The notes beneath the pieces were generated by a model. That model did no database searches. It was not told the DNA's origin and saw nothing but the letters and a program-made list of their open reading frames with translations. A program made the translations under genes and the position numbers. Of a DNA stretch of 52,350 bases, positions 36,990 to 45,138 are shown one piece after another. This stretch comes from an uncultured Spirochaetales bacterium (GTDB taxonomy: Bacteria; Spirochaetota; Spirochaetia; Sphaerochaetales; Sphaerochaetaceae), in assembly GCA_949295125.1 (NCBI GenBank), contig CASFJV010000013.1, positions 1 to 52,350 of the forward strand, written 5' to 3'. The first letter of the stretch is position 1, and every line of letters begins with the position of its first letter.

Positions 36990-38622
36990 TGCGTATTATC
37001 TCCTCTTTAATTTCATAAGGTTCCGTGTTCTTGAATACGGATCTCAGGTATTCAACTTCCTTTGAGTACTTCTTTTCCTCTTCATGGTAGAGCTCAACTT
37101 TAAGCCTGACCCTTTCTCCCATGACAGATGATAAGATCTCTTCTTCCTTTGCCTTTGCCTTGTTCAGCTTGTCTTCAGCCAGCGTGGATGCAACAACTAA
37201 TGTAATAACACCGTCTGAAAAAGAAAAGCCTTTTACTGCAGAATCCAGGAATCTTGCTTCAAAGTTAAGTCCGTTTTTCTTGAATTCCGCGGATGCAGTT
37301 TTCAGTATGCCATCCAGCTTGAATTCTTTTTTTTTCCCTGTTAGAGCCGGCTTCTGTTCTGCTTCTGGCTCATCTTCAGCCTGTTCTGTTTTTTCTGCTT
37401 TGTATGCTTCATCCGGTTTTGCCAGAGGAGGGAGCTCAAGTGCCATGCTGACGCTTTTCCTCTCAATTTCAAACTTGCCAGTTTCAATGGCTTTTGCAAT
37501 CTCTTCAAGTTTCTCAGCAACTGAGACTGGCGTTGAGAGGAACCTGATTGAGCATAGCCTTGATATCAGGAGCTCAAGCTCAAAGCGCGGAGAGAGGGAA
37601 GACTTTATATCCCTGTAAAGGTCAAGGAAGGCTTTAAGCATTGTCTCAAGCATGTCCTTTGAGTACACTCTTACGATATCTTCAGGCAGGTCTGACTCGT
37701 CATAGCCGAGAATTTCCCTTCGCCTTATCCCTTCCTTATAGAACAGCAGCGTCCTTATATATGATGTGAAGTCCTTTATTATCTGGTTTTCGCTTGAGCC
37801 CTGCATGAAAAGATCATCAAGGGCATTGATCGCATCTGAACATCTTCCGCTGTAACAGCTGCGGAGGATCGATGAAATGGCATCTGCGCCTGCAAGCCCG
37901 AGCTTTTCCCTTATCTTTTCAAGCGTTATATGCCCTTCGCTGAAAGCTGCGACCTGGTCAAATAGGGTGTATGAGTCCCTCATCGAACCTGCAGCTTCCT
38001 TTGCTATCCAGTAGAGTGCATTCTCATCGGCCTCTATATTCAGGTCATCAGCTGCACTCCTGAGGCACTTTACGATATTCTCCTGGCTGATCAGCTGGAA
38101 ATGGAAGCTCTGGCATCTGCTCCTTATGGTCTGTGGAACCTTCTGCAGCTCTGTTGTTGCGAATATGAAAATGGCATACTCTGGCGGCTCCTCTATGGTC
38201 TTTAAAAGTGCATTGAAGGCGCTTATGCTCAGCATATGCACCTCATCTATGATATATATCTTATATCTGGAGACCTGCGGCGGAAATGCCACCTCTTCCT
38301 TTATTGCCCTTACGGCATCAACTCCATTGTTGCTTGCACCATCTATTTCTATTACGTCAACAGAGGATCCTGCCTTGATGTTTACGCATGAATCACACAC
38401 TCCGCATGGATGTGCTGTAGGTCCATGCTCGCAGTTCAGTGCCTTTGCAAGAAGCCTGGCGGAACTTGTTTTTCCAACTCCGCGGGGACCGGAAAAGAGA
38501 TAGGCATGCGCAATGCGTCCTTCCCTGATTGAGTTTTCAAGGGTTGAGACTACGAATTCCTGTCCAATCAATGCCTCGAAATCCTGTGGTCTCTTCCTTG
38601 TCGCTGTTACTTCGTATGCCAC
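36922..38622 (-). CDS. dnaX: DNA polymerase III subunits tau (and gamma)
   Basis: A 566-residue clamp-loader ATPase. AAA+ motifs: Walker A GPRGVGKTSSARL (about 45-57), a zinc-binding cluster with CxxCxxC (HPCGVCDSC), Walker B KIYIIDEVHML, and the SRC sensor FATTELQKVPQTIRSRCQSF. A central helical domain follows, then a charged linker and a C-terminal tau region. Starts at GTG with AGGAGG 5 nt upstream. A run of nine A in the linker (codons 430-432) could produce a truncated gamma form by slippage; the position is close to the frameshift site of E. coli dnaX. SRP RNA lies just upstream; ybaB overlaps the 3' end. Confidence 0.96.
   Translation of the reverse strand: MAYEVTATRKRPQDFEALIGQEFVVSTLENSIREGRIAHAYLFSGPRGVGKTSSARLLAKALNCEHGPTAHPCGVCDSCVNIKAGSSVDVIEIDGASNNGVDAVRAIKEEVAFPPQVSRYKIYIIDEVHMLSISAFNALLKTIEEPPEYAIFIFATTELQKVPQTIRSRCQSFHFQLISQENIVKCLRSAADDLNIEADENALYWIAKEAAGSMRDSYTLFDQVAAFSEGHITLEKIREKLGLAGADAISSILRSCYSGRCSDAINALDDLFMQGSSENQIIKDFTSYIRTLLFYKEGIRRREILGYDESDLPEDIVRVYSKDMLETMLKAFLDLYRDIKSSLSPRFELELLISRLCSIRFLSTPVSVAEKLEEIAKAIETGKFEIERKSVSMALELPPLAKPDEAYKAEKTEQAEDEPEAEQKPALTGKKKEFKLDGILKTASAEFKKNGLNFEARFLDSAVKGFSFSDGVITLVVASTLAEDKLNKAKAKEEEILSSVMGERVRLKVELYHEEEKKYSKEVEYLRSVFKNTEPYEIKEEIIRSVKPVRNDETVGPDREIYEGDE
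37327..37335 (-). promoter_or_regulatory. A9 homopolymer in dnaX, candidate slippage site for the gamma subunit
   Basis: On the coding strand GGG is followed by nine A and GAA (Gly429, Lys430-432, Glu433). Loss of one A leads to a stop after seven further codons (product about 439 residues); gain of one A leads to a stop after about 20 codons (about 452 residues). Both would remove the tau-specific C-terminus. Thermus dnaX uses transcriptional slippage on an A run for this purpose. Confidence 0.5.
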
Positions 38623-38692
38623 TCTGGCCTCCTAGAAAAGAAGTATAGCATAAGAGGAAGATTCTTTTCGACAGCATAGGAAAAATAAAAAA

Positions 38693-38791
38693 GGCGACAA
38701 ATGGTCCAAGTCTCACATGAAGTCCACTGACCGTTGCTATCTTCCGATCCTGGCGGGGTTGGGTGGCACATGTAGCTCGGTATCTGTCGCC
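38693..38791 (-). ncRNA. ffs: Small signal recognition particle RNA (4.5S type)
   Basis: On the minus strand the 99-nt RNA begins GGCGACA and ends TGTCGCC, which pair. The conserved domain IV is complete: CAGG, AUC, the GGAA tetraloop, GAU, AGCA (38752-38736 region), the site bound by Ffh. T-rich DNA (TTTTTTATTTTT) directly after the 3' end acts as terminator. It lies 70 bp upstream of dnaX and next to tRNA-Ser. Confidence 0.9.
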
Positions 38792-38794
38792 ATA

Positions 38795-38880
38795 CGGAGA
38801 GGGAGGGATTCGAACCCTCGGTAGCTTTTGACCACACACGACTTCCAATCGTGCACCTTAGACCACTCGGACACCTCTCC
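38795..38880 (-). tRNA. tRNA-Ser (anticodon GGA)
   Basis: Minus strand. Seven-bp acceptor GGAGAGG/CCTCTCC, class II long variable arm, anticodon stem TCGTG/CACGA with loop TTGGAAG (anticodon GGA), T-arm GAGGGTTCGAATCCCTC. Discriminator G; CCA is not encoded. It lies four bases upstream of the SRP RNA on the same strand. Confidence 0.95.
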
Positions 38881-38966
38881 AAAAGGGTTGCTATAACATT
38901 TAAGAATAAAATGAATGCATTTGTCAACTCTAAAAAGAGTTGTAACTGCGAAACATCATCTGGTAG

Positions 38967-39176
38967 TGTCTAGATGAGTGCAGGCATGCAGCAGGTTGCC
39001 ATAGCAATGGAAGCATATCAAATTTTTCTGAATATAATATCTGCGTTATGCTTGATCCTGAAGAAAATGAATGTTTTTATGCTTATATTTTCAAAAATGA
39101 ACTGTGTGTTAATTATATTTCATCACGGAAATATCTTTTTATCTTATTTACAATTCAAATGAAATTATCTTATTGA
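38967..39176 (+). other. 70-codon open stretch, possible decayed coding fragment
   Basis: In the 500 bp AT-rich gap between the SRP/tRNA-Ser pair and the other tRNAs, one frame stays open for 70 codons and reads protein-like: ISNFSEYNICVMLDPEENEC then FYAYIFKNELCVNYISSRK, ending at TGA. It has no start codon with a ribosome-binding site near its beginning and is preceded directly by a TAG. It could be a remnant of a larger gene, or chance. The remainder of 38881-39380 shows nothing I can name. Confidence 0.25.
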
Positions 39177-39380
39177 TCTATAAAGATTTCCAGTTATGGA
39201 ATCTGGTATTGGAGTATGGCTTTATGCTTAATTTGAAAACAATTTAAATATAAATGAATAAATTTTCAATATAATTTCAGACAAAAAAGATTCATCCAGT
39301 GTTTCAATCAGCATCTGTCATTAATTGAACTGTAAAAAAAACTGTATTTAGATTGATTTATGATCTAGGAAAAAAGCACT

Positions 39381-39468
39381 CGGAAAGAGAGGGATTCGAA
39401 CCCTCGGTAAGCTAGAAGCCTACAATGGATTTCGAGTCCATCTCCTTCGACCACTCGGACATCTTTCC
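39381..39468 (-). tRNA. tRNA-Ser (anticodon CGA)
   Basis: Minus strand. Acceptor GGAAAGA/TCTTTCC, anticodon stem ATGGA/TCCAT with loop CTCGAAA (anticodon CGA), long variable arm, T-arm GAGGGTTCGAATCCCTC. Discriminator G, no encoded CCA. Confidence 0.94.
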
Positions 39469-39483
39469 TTGTATTTGGATTAT

Positions 39484-39557
39484 CGAGACTAGGAGGATTC
39501 GAACCTCTGACCCTCAGTTCCGCAAACTGATGCTCTATCCAGCTGAGCTATAGTCTC
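39484..39557 (-). tRNA. tRNA-Arg (anticodon GCG)
   Basis: Minus strand, 74 nt. Acceptor GAGACTA/TAGTCTC, D-arm GCTCAGCTGGATAGAGC, anticodon stem TCAGT/ACTGA with loop TTGCGGA (anticodon GCG), T-arm with GGTTCGAATCC. An unmodified-G34 GCG arginine anticodon is less common than ACG in bacteria; if no ACG tRNA exists it would read CGU/CGC. Confidence 0.9.
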
Positions 39558-39565
39558 AAATAAAT

Positions 39566-39652
39566 CGGAAAGGGGGGGATTCGAACCCCCGGACCCGTTA
39601 CCAGGTCAACTCCTTAGCAGGGAGCCCGATTCGGCCTCTCTCGCACCTTTCC
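39566..39652 (-). tRNA. tRNA-Ser (anticodon GCT)
   Basis: Minus strand. Acceptor GGAAAGG/CCTTTCC, anticodon loop CTGCTAA (anticodon GCT), long variable arm, T-arm GGGGGTTCGAATCCCCC. Discriminator G. Confidence 0.94.
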
Positions 39653-39658
39653 TTTTTA

Positions 39659-39743
39659 CGGAGAGAGAGGGATTCGAACCCCCGGTGAGTTTCCCCACAG
39701 CAGTTTTCAAGACTGCCACCTTCGACCGCTCGGACATCTCTCC
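39659..39743 (-). tRNA. tRNA-Ser (anticodon TGA)
   Basis: Minus strand. Acceptor GGAGAGA/TCTCTCC, anticodon stem GCAGT/ACTGC with loop CTTGAAA (anticodon TGA), long variable arm, T-arm GGGGGTTCGAATCCCTC with one G-T pair. Discriminator G. First gene of the four-tRNA transcript 39743-39381. Confidence 0.94.
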
Positions 39744-39914
39744 AATAGAAATCAGCGCTATCAATATAAAGAAAGATTCTTTTCTTTGTCAATAGATTTT
39801 GGATGTTTTCTGTACTTTTTCTTATTGGAAAAGAAAATAGTTTTGCACTTTTGTATTGCTAGATAACCCTCCCCCCAAGTATCATATATCCATAATATGG
39901 CAGAGGAGGCGCAC

Positions 39915-40613
39915 ATGATAACAAGGGCAGTCAACTATGCAAAATCATTATTGCTGAATAATTATGATTATTCTGGATTTGATATCGCTGCAAAAGCATT
40001 TGATATCCTTAATCCGGATGAGACTGGATATGCAAAGGCCAACAGGTTTGTTGATAAGTTTTACCTTGGATTCTCAGAGCGTCCATCGGTGAAAGAAAAC
40101 CTTCCTTCCAGGAATGTCAGTGACAGGGCTGTTGACGATGCGCTCTTGGCAGTTGTGGAAGGCCTCAGTGAAAAGGAGATAGAGATGTTCCGCCTTTCGC
40201 ACAGGATCCTGATGGCAAGTGAGAGTATCCTGGGAAATCTGCTGCTTGAATATATTCACACTAAGGCCAGGCCTTATGGATGGAGTGTCTGCTGGGGTAA
40301 CTGCCTTTATGGTGTTGACCTCTGCTCTGAAGACGGTTTGATGGTGCATATAAGGAATAAAAGCACCACTGAAGTCAGCCTCAATGACAGGAACAGGGTT
40401 GGCAGCAGGGTGAAGAAATGGTTCAGGATCAATGCAAGGAACGGCAATCTAAAATGGAATGACCTCAATTCTGTCATAGGGATTGACAGATTGCTTTGTG
40501 AAGAGGATTTCAGGGCTTTTGTCCACAGTACGGTAAAAGGGAATCCATCATGCCTATATACAGGAGCGGATGAGATAAATGCCTTTAAGGATCTGGTGAG
40601 AGAGGTTCTCTAG
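39915..40613 (+). CDS. SinI-like type II restriction endonuclease homologue
   Basis: A 232-residue protein. The stretch NLLLEYIHTKARPYGWSVCWGN, then GVDLCSEDGLMVHIRNKSTTE and RVGSRVKKWFRINARNGNLKWNDLN, resembles the SinI restriction enzyme family, where the D...(Q/E)IKNR...KWFR pattern holds the nuclease core. Here the putative core reads HIRNK rather than QIKNR, so activity is doubtful. No DNA methyltransferase gene adjoins it. The ATG at 39915 has GAGGAGG 5-6 nt upstream; an ATG at 39897 has only TATATC 6 nt before it. The last codons sit 1 bp from the M28 peptidase gene. The family call is from memory of the motif and needs checking. Confidence 0.6.
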   Translation: MITRAVNYAKSLLLNNYDYSGFDIAAKAFDILNPDETGYAKANRFVDKFYLGFSERPSVKENLPSRNVSDRAVDDALLAVVEGLSEKEIEMFRLSHRILMASESILGNLLLEYIHTKARPYGWSVCWGNCLYGVDLCSEDGLMVHIRNKSTTEVSLNDRNRVGSRVKKWFRINARNGNLKWNDLNSVIGIDRLLCEEDFRAFVHSTVKGNPSCLYTGADEINAFKDLVREVL

Positions 40614-40614
40614 A

Positions 40615-41952
40615 GTGTTCAAGTTTCCTTTTTTCAGAAAGAGAAAGAAAGAAAAAGAGATAGATGGAACAAAGCCCGTATATGCATTTGAAGAGAACCT
40701 GAGTGCAAATTCACTCAGCAACAAGGCATATTCAGAAATTGAGAGGCTTGCAGATCTCGGGCCAAGGCTTACAGGAAGTGCGAAAGCAAGGATGGCTGCA
40801 AAGAATATTGCCGCAGCATTTGAGAAGTTCTCTTCTGATGTGTCAATCTCTGAGTTCAGCGTGGATAATAAGAGACCGTACATTTGGACCAGGGTTGTTG
40901 CTGTGATGCTTCCTGCCGCTTCTCTTTTCCTCTTAGTTGGGCTTCCTTACATTGCTTTGGCTGTTACTGTTCTTGCTATAGCAGTCATTCAGCTTGAGAT
41001 GGTTGATTCAAGGGGAATATTCTCTCGTTTTGTGAAAAAGGAGAGTGCTGAGAACGTCAGGGCAACACTTTATCCTGAAGGGCAGGAAGAGCAGTGCGTT
41101 ATACTCTCATGCCATCATGATTCTGCTTATCTATACAGGAGCAGGGATCACCTGAAAGACATATACATACCGTTATGCACATTGCTCTATCTCTTTGCGC
41201 TCTCTCTCTTCATGATATTGTATGAGGCTCTTTCCCGTAAGCTTTTTGCTTTCAATCTTCCATCAGTCATTCCAGCAGTGTTCATCACTCTTGCACTGGT
41301 CCTTTCCGTCCTGTCACTCAAGCTTTATAACCTTTTTTCCCGCAATGCATCCCCAGGTGTTGGAGATAACCTTTCTGGAGTCGGAATATGCCTCTCCCTT
41401 TCTGAGTATTTTTCAAAAAGGAGGCTTAAGAGGACAAAACTTGAATTCATTTCATTTGATGGAGAAGAGGCGGGATGCCAGGGATCAAGGCATCACTATG
41501 GCAATAACAGCTATGCGGATGGAACCATCAACATAAACATTGACGGTATTTATGATGAGGACAGCTTATATGTTCTCAGCCTCGATGGAAATGGCCTTGT
41601 GCGTCTTGATGAACAGCTTTCAATGGAACTCTCGCAGCTTGCAAAAAGCATGGGTTATAAGATGAAGGCCGGGAAGCTTTCCTTCCTTGGCGGAGCCACG
41701 GATGCCTCTTCTGCAGCAAAAGCCGGCATAAGGGCAGTTACTATTACTGGCATGGTGCCAGATGCTGAAAACAGCTCCCATACAGCAGAGGATACCATCG
41801 AAAAGATAGATAGGAAAGCGCTAGAGGATGTCATTTCACTTGTAATCAAGTATATAGAAGGCCTTGATGGCAGGAAGCCTGAGGAGAGTGAGGATGAAGA
41901 AGGAAGCTTCCTCGATCCAGGCAGGAAATACCGTATCAGCATCAGGGACTGA
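40615..41952 (+). CDS. M28-family peptidase with membrane segments
   Basis: A 445-residue protein. Zinc aminopeptidase motifs are split by membrane segments: VILSCHHDSAYLY (first metal His), ASPGVGDNLSG (bridging Asp), FISFDGEEAGCQGSRHH (catalytic Glu pair), GGATDASSAAKAG and SSHTAEDTIEKID (last His). Two hydrophobic blocks, about 95-130 and 185-245, insert before the bridging Asp, so the catalytic domain is anchored in the inner membrane. The N-terminus is very basic (FRKRKKEKE). GTG start, 1 bp after the SinI-like gene. It overlaps convergent yigZ by 11 bp. Confidence 0.87.
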   Translation: MFKFPFFRKRKKEKEIDGTKPVYAFEENLSANSLSNKAYSEIERLADLGPRLTGSAKARMAAKNIAAAFEKFSSDVSISEFSVDNKRPYIWTRVVAVMLPAASLFLLVGLPYIALAVTVLAIAVIQLEMVDSRGIFSRFVKKESAENVRATLYPEGQEEQCVILSCHHDSAYLYRSRDHLKDIYIPLCTLLYLFALSLFMILYEALSRKLFAFNLPSVIPAVFITLALVLSVLSLKLYNLFSRNASPGVGDNLSGVGICLSLSEYFSKRRLKRTKLEFISFDGEEAGCQGSRHHYGNNSYADGTININIDGIYDEDSLYVLSLDGNGLVRLDEQLSMELSQLAKSMGYKMKAGKLSFLGGATDASSAAKAGIRAVTITGMVPDAENSSHTAEDTIEKIDRKALEDVISLVIKYIEGLDGRKPEESEDEEGSFLDPGRKYRISIRD

Positions 41953-42529
41953 TTGCGATGTAGGGATCAATTTCCCTTATTTCTTCAAGGAACTCAGAGC
42001 TTTTTTCCTTTTCTATTGCAATTGTGATATTGATGTCCGTTGAGAAGTCTTCTCTCTCTGTTTTTGCATTGAACTTCTCAAGAAGGCGCTTGATCTGAGT
42101 GTAGTAGCTGTATGCAAAGGTAAGGGAAAAAGCCACTTTTTCCTTAAGTTCTTCCGTCTTCACTTTCTCAAGCACAGCTTTTACAGCATCCCCGTATGCT
42201 TTTACAAGTCCGCCAGTTCCAAGAAGCGTTCCCCCGAAATAGCGTACGATGCAGACTGTTATATTTGTCACGCCAGACCCTTTCAGGACTTCAAGGGCAG
42301 GGCGTCCTGCCGTGTTTTTCGGTTCCTTGTCATCGCTGGATGAGTAAAGTGTTCCTGCCTTGCCGACAACCGCAGCGTGGACCACATGCGTTGCTTTTGG
42401 ATGTTCATTCCTTACGTCTGCCACATTTTTCCTGACATCCTCAAGGCTGGCAGTCGGAAGCGCAACTGCAATGAATCTCGATTTCTTTATTTCAATTTCA
42501 GCCTCTGCTCTTTCCAGTAATACTCTCAC
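41942..42529 (-). CDS. yigZ: YigZ/IMPACT-family protein (UPF0029)
   Basis: A 195-residue protein with the IMPACT N-terminal domain (KKSRFIAVALP, PKATHVVHAAVVG, SDDKEPKNTAGRPALEVL, VRYFGGTLLGTGGLVKAYG) and a C-terminal ferredoxin-like domain. Implicated in translation or stress; exact role unknown. GTG start overlaps the upstream gene stop by 4 bp (GTGA), with GGAGGG before it. Confidence 0.92.
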   Translation of the reverse strand: MRVLLERAEAEIEIKKSRFIAVALPTASLEDVRKNVADVRNEHPKATHVVHAAVVGKAGTLYSSSDDKEPKNTAGRPALEVLKGSGVTNITVCIVRYFGGTLLGTGGLVKAYGDAVKAVLEKVKTEELKEKVAFSLTFAYSYYTQIKRLLEKFNAKTEREDFSTDINITIAIEKEKSSEFLEEIREIDPYIAISP

Positions 42530-43395
42530 ACTGCCCTCCAGTCATGGCAAAAGATATTGTCAGTCCCATTATAAACTGAAAGATCCCTGGATTTTGATAA
42601 TATCAGGGAGTATTCATCTTCACTTAGGCCGGCATCCGTATAATCATGCAGATGTTCAGCTTTTCCCGCTCCTATTATGATGCGCTCCGGACAATCATAG
42701 GCAGCAAATGAATAGAGTATGCTCTTAATGCCTGTTCCATGGCTTTCCGCGATCTCAAGAAGGGTGTTTTTCAGGTCCATGAATTTCGGATAGGCATCCC
42801 TGCTGTAGAAGTAGAGGTTCTTCCTTCCGTCTTCAGGAATTCCGTCCTTAAGAAGGGTGCCGAAAGAGAATATGCCGTATTTCAGGTTCAGCACTCCCTC
42901 AATCCTTTCATTGAATAGTACTGGGGATGAATAGTATTCGTTTGCATCTATGTCGAAATCAAGGGAGTATTTCCTGAAAAGCGGAAGGGGGAAATTGCTC
43001 AGTCCAATGCTTCTTGCCTTTCCCTCCTCTTTTGCCTTTTCGGCAGCCTTAAGGGATTCATAGATGTTCCCATCACTGCTAGGCCAGTGCAGGATGAGAA
43101 AATCCACATCATCCCTTTTCAGGGCTCTCAGCGAGGCTTCCAGCCTTCTTTCCATGCTTTTATACGGCATGATCTTCTCAAAAATCTCAACCTCTTCTGT
43201 CTTTATCCCGATTTCCTTCAGTGCCGAATAAAGTAAGCTGTCCGTATTATATGAGAATGCGGTATCGAATGACCTGAAACCGCATTTATATGCAGCTTTT
43301 ATGATATTCTTGGCTTCCCGGGCATTCATTTGGCGATGAAAGCCTTCAGAGTTCCCTTGCCCCCATAAGCCGAATGTGAGCTTACTATTCCTCAC
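42526..43395 (-). CDS. Aldo/keto reductase-family protein
   Basis: A 289-residue (beta/alpha)8 oxidoreductase. The catalytic tetrad can be placed: Asp and Tyr in SFDTAFSYNTDSLLY, Lys in IFEKIMPYKS, His in FLILHWPSSDG. The usual Trp/NADPH-site segments are IGLSNFPLP and RIIIGAGKAEHL near the C-terminus. Physiological substrate unknown. GTG start, overlapping the Nudix gene by 11 bp; yigZ follows by a 4 bp overlap. Confidence 0.87.
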   Translation of the reverse strand: MRNSKLTFGLWGQGNSEGFHRQMNAREAKNIIKAAYKCGFRSFDTAFSYNTDSLLYSALKEIGIKTEEVEIFEKIMPYKSMERRLEASLRALKRDDVDFLILHWPSSDGNIYESLKAAEKAKEEGKARSIGLSNFPLPLFRKYSLDFDIDANEYYSSPVLFNERIEGVLNLKYGIFSFGTLLKDGIPEDGRKNLYFYSRDAYPKFMDLKNTLLEIAESHGTGIKSILYSFAAYDCPERIIIGAGKAEHLHDYTDAGLSEDEYSLILSKSRDLSVYNGTDNIFCHDWRAV

Positions 43396-44323
43396 TTTCG
43401 CTGTCCAGGAACTCTATCTTATGGCTCAGCATGTTATTATCGTTATCGAAAACGAAATAGCCATCTATATGCTTTCCCTCAAGCATATGTGGAAGCCAGA
43501 GCGCATCATCTTCCCACATTCTTGAATAGTCCAGTGATGAGAGATCGCACCAGAGAGGCTTTGCCTCATCGCATTCTTTCAGTTCCCCGCTGAAAGACTC
43601 GGTGTAGAAAATGTAGCCTATCATGGAAGTCCCTTCACGGAACTGGAAGCGCAGTGTTCCCCTGAATTCCAGATTGTCCACATCAAGCCCAGTTTCCTCT
43701 TTCGTCTCCCTTATGGCTGCTTCCGTACTGGTCTCTTCAAGCTCAATATGCCCTCCAGGGCCATTGAGGTATCCACTTCCCATACCCCTTTTCTTTTCTA
43801 TCAGGAGGATCCTGTTATTAGGCCTGTCCACCACATAGCAGAGCGTGCATCTTTCCTCTGCTTCCCAGATGTCCCAGTTTATCTCATCAACGGATGATGC
43901 GCCTGCAAACTCTTTTCTCTCATCCTCCTCCGTCTTTGGCTTCTCTTTTTCCTTCTTGCGCTCTATTTCCGGGTGCTTTTCATAAAAGCAGTCCGTGCAG
44001 AAGTTCTCATCCATGCCAAGCCATTCATCGAAAGTGAGCTTCTTGCCGCAGTTCTGGCATTTCCTCCTGAACGGGAAACATGTTTTCCTGAAGATTATGA
44101 ACAGGATGAGTCCTATGGCAAGGGCAATCCATTCTGTCCATGCGGGAAGCCCTGTTGTCCCTGCAATGATTACAAGTATATAGACAGTCAGGTAAAGGCA
44201 GCCGATTACAAGCACTGCCTTTTTCTTTTTCCCGCCATACTGGTATTTCCTCTGCTGCATGTTTATGAGCAGCACTAGTATCATAACCCATGTGAATGAT
44301 TCATTGAAAAAACTAAGTAACAT
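43385..44323 (-). CDS. Membrane-anchored Nudix hydrolase with zinc ribbon
   Basis: A 312-residue protein with an unusual layout. N-terminal membrane segments (about 8-22, 35-58 and 62-80) are followed by a zinc ribbon (CQNCGKKLTFDEW and ENFCTDC, about 88-112), a Lys/Glu-rich linker (about 116-140) and a Nudix domain (about 155-285). The Nudix box is complete: GHIELEETSTEAAIRETKEE then TGLD. Nudix enzymes split nucleoside diphosphate compounds; the region YVVDRPNNRILLIEKKRG suggests an MutT/8-oxo-dGTP-like domain. Why it is membrane tethered is unknown. First gene of the minus-strand Nudix-AKR-yigZ operon. Confidence 0.82.
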   Translation of the reverse strand: MLLSFFNESFTWVMILVLLINMQQRKYQYGGKKKKAVLVIGCLYLTVYILVIIAGTTGLPAWTEWIALAIGLILFIIFRKTCFPFRRKCQNCGKKLTFDEWLGMDENFCTDCFYEKHPEIERKKEKEKPKTEEDERKEFAGASSVDEINWDIWEAEERCTLCYVVDRPNNRILLIEKKRGMGSGYLNGPGGHIELEETSTEAAIRETKEETGLDVDNLEFRGTLRFQFREGTSMIGYIFYTESFSGELKECDEAKPLWCDLSSLDYSRMWEDDALWLPHMLEGKHIDGYFVFDNDNNMLSHKIEFLDSESEE

Positions 44324-44475
44324 GGAATTAGATTATAAAGAAAGGGAATGGAAATCAATTGGATTAAAGATAATGCCGGTGATTTCTGTTTTCAGGCTAT
44401 AATTAGCATAAAGCGTTGCACTCCATTGCCCTCTGGGTTAATATGGTTGGGCATTCAAGTAACAGGAGGAGTCAT

Positions 44476-45138
44476 ATGAAGCTCTCTAAATACATCGATC
44501 ACACGGTACTTGTTGCCGATGCGTCAAAAGAAAGGATTGAAAAGCTTTGCAGTGAAGCCATTTCATCAGATTTTGCATCTGTCTGCGTGAATTCATGCTG
44601 GGTTAAGCTATGCAGCAAGCTGCTTGATGGCAGCTCAGTCAATGTCTGCACTGTGGTTGGATTCCCATTAGGGGCCATGAGCACAGCGGCAAAGGCAGAG
44701 GAAGCACGTCTTGCAGTTCTTGATGGTGCGGATGAGGTCGATATGGTCATAAATGTCGGCTATCTCAAGAGCGGCATGCTCAAAGAGTGCCTTGAGGATA
44801 TAAAGGCAGTAAGGAAAGCAACTGAAGGGAAGGTGCTGAAGGTTATTATCGAGACATGCCTCCTGACTGATGAGGAGAAAGTGAAGGCTTGCGAGCTCTC
44901 TGCAGAGGCAAAAGCGGATTTCGTGAAGACCAGCACGGGATTTTCCAAAGGTGGAGCTACGAAGGAAGATGTGGCTCTGATGAGGAAGTCCATCCCTTCC
45001 TGGATGCAGGTGAAGGCATCTGGGGGCATCAGGAGCTATGAGAGTGCAATGGACATGATTGAAGCAGGTGCAACCAGGATCGGATGCTCAAGCGGGATGC
45101 AGATCATTGCCGGAGAAAAAAGCGATGCCGCGTATTGA
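44476..45138 (+). CDS. deoC: Deoxyribose-phosphate aldolase
   Basis: A 220-residue class I aldolase splitting 2-deoxyribose-5-phosphate to acetaldehyde and glyceraldehyde-3-phosphate. Active-site motifs: [48 protein letters not shown] with the proton-relay residues, and the Schiff-base Lys in [22 protein letters not shown] lies 6-7 nt before the ATG at 44476; an in-frame ATG at 44416 has no such site. A TATAAT at 44398 may be its -10 box. It overlaps the next gene by 14 bp. Confidence 0.95.
   Translation: MKLSKYIDHTVLVADASKERIEKLCSEAISSDFASVCVNSCWVKLCSKLLDGSSVNVCTVVGFPLGAMSTAAKAEEARLAVLDGADEVDMVINVGYLKSGMLKECLEDIKAVRKATEGKVLKVIIETCLLTDEEKVKACELSAEAKADFVKTSTGFSKGGATKEDVALMRKSIPSWMQVKASGGIRSYESAMDMIEAGATRIGCSSGMQIIAGEKSDAAY

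Noticed and set aside
38693..38791. Protein-coding frames spanning the SRP RNA and tRNA region
   Set aside because: The RNA folds (SRP domain IV and tRNA cloverleaf) explain the sequence; the frames have no start signals.
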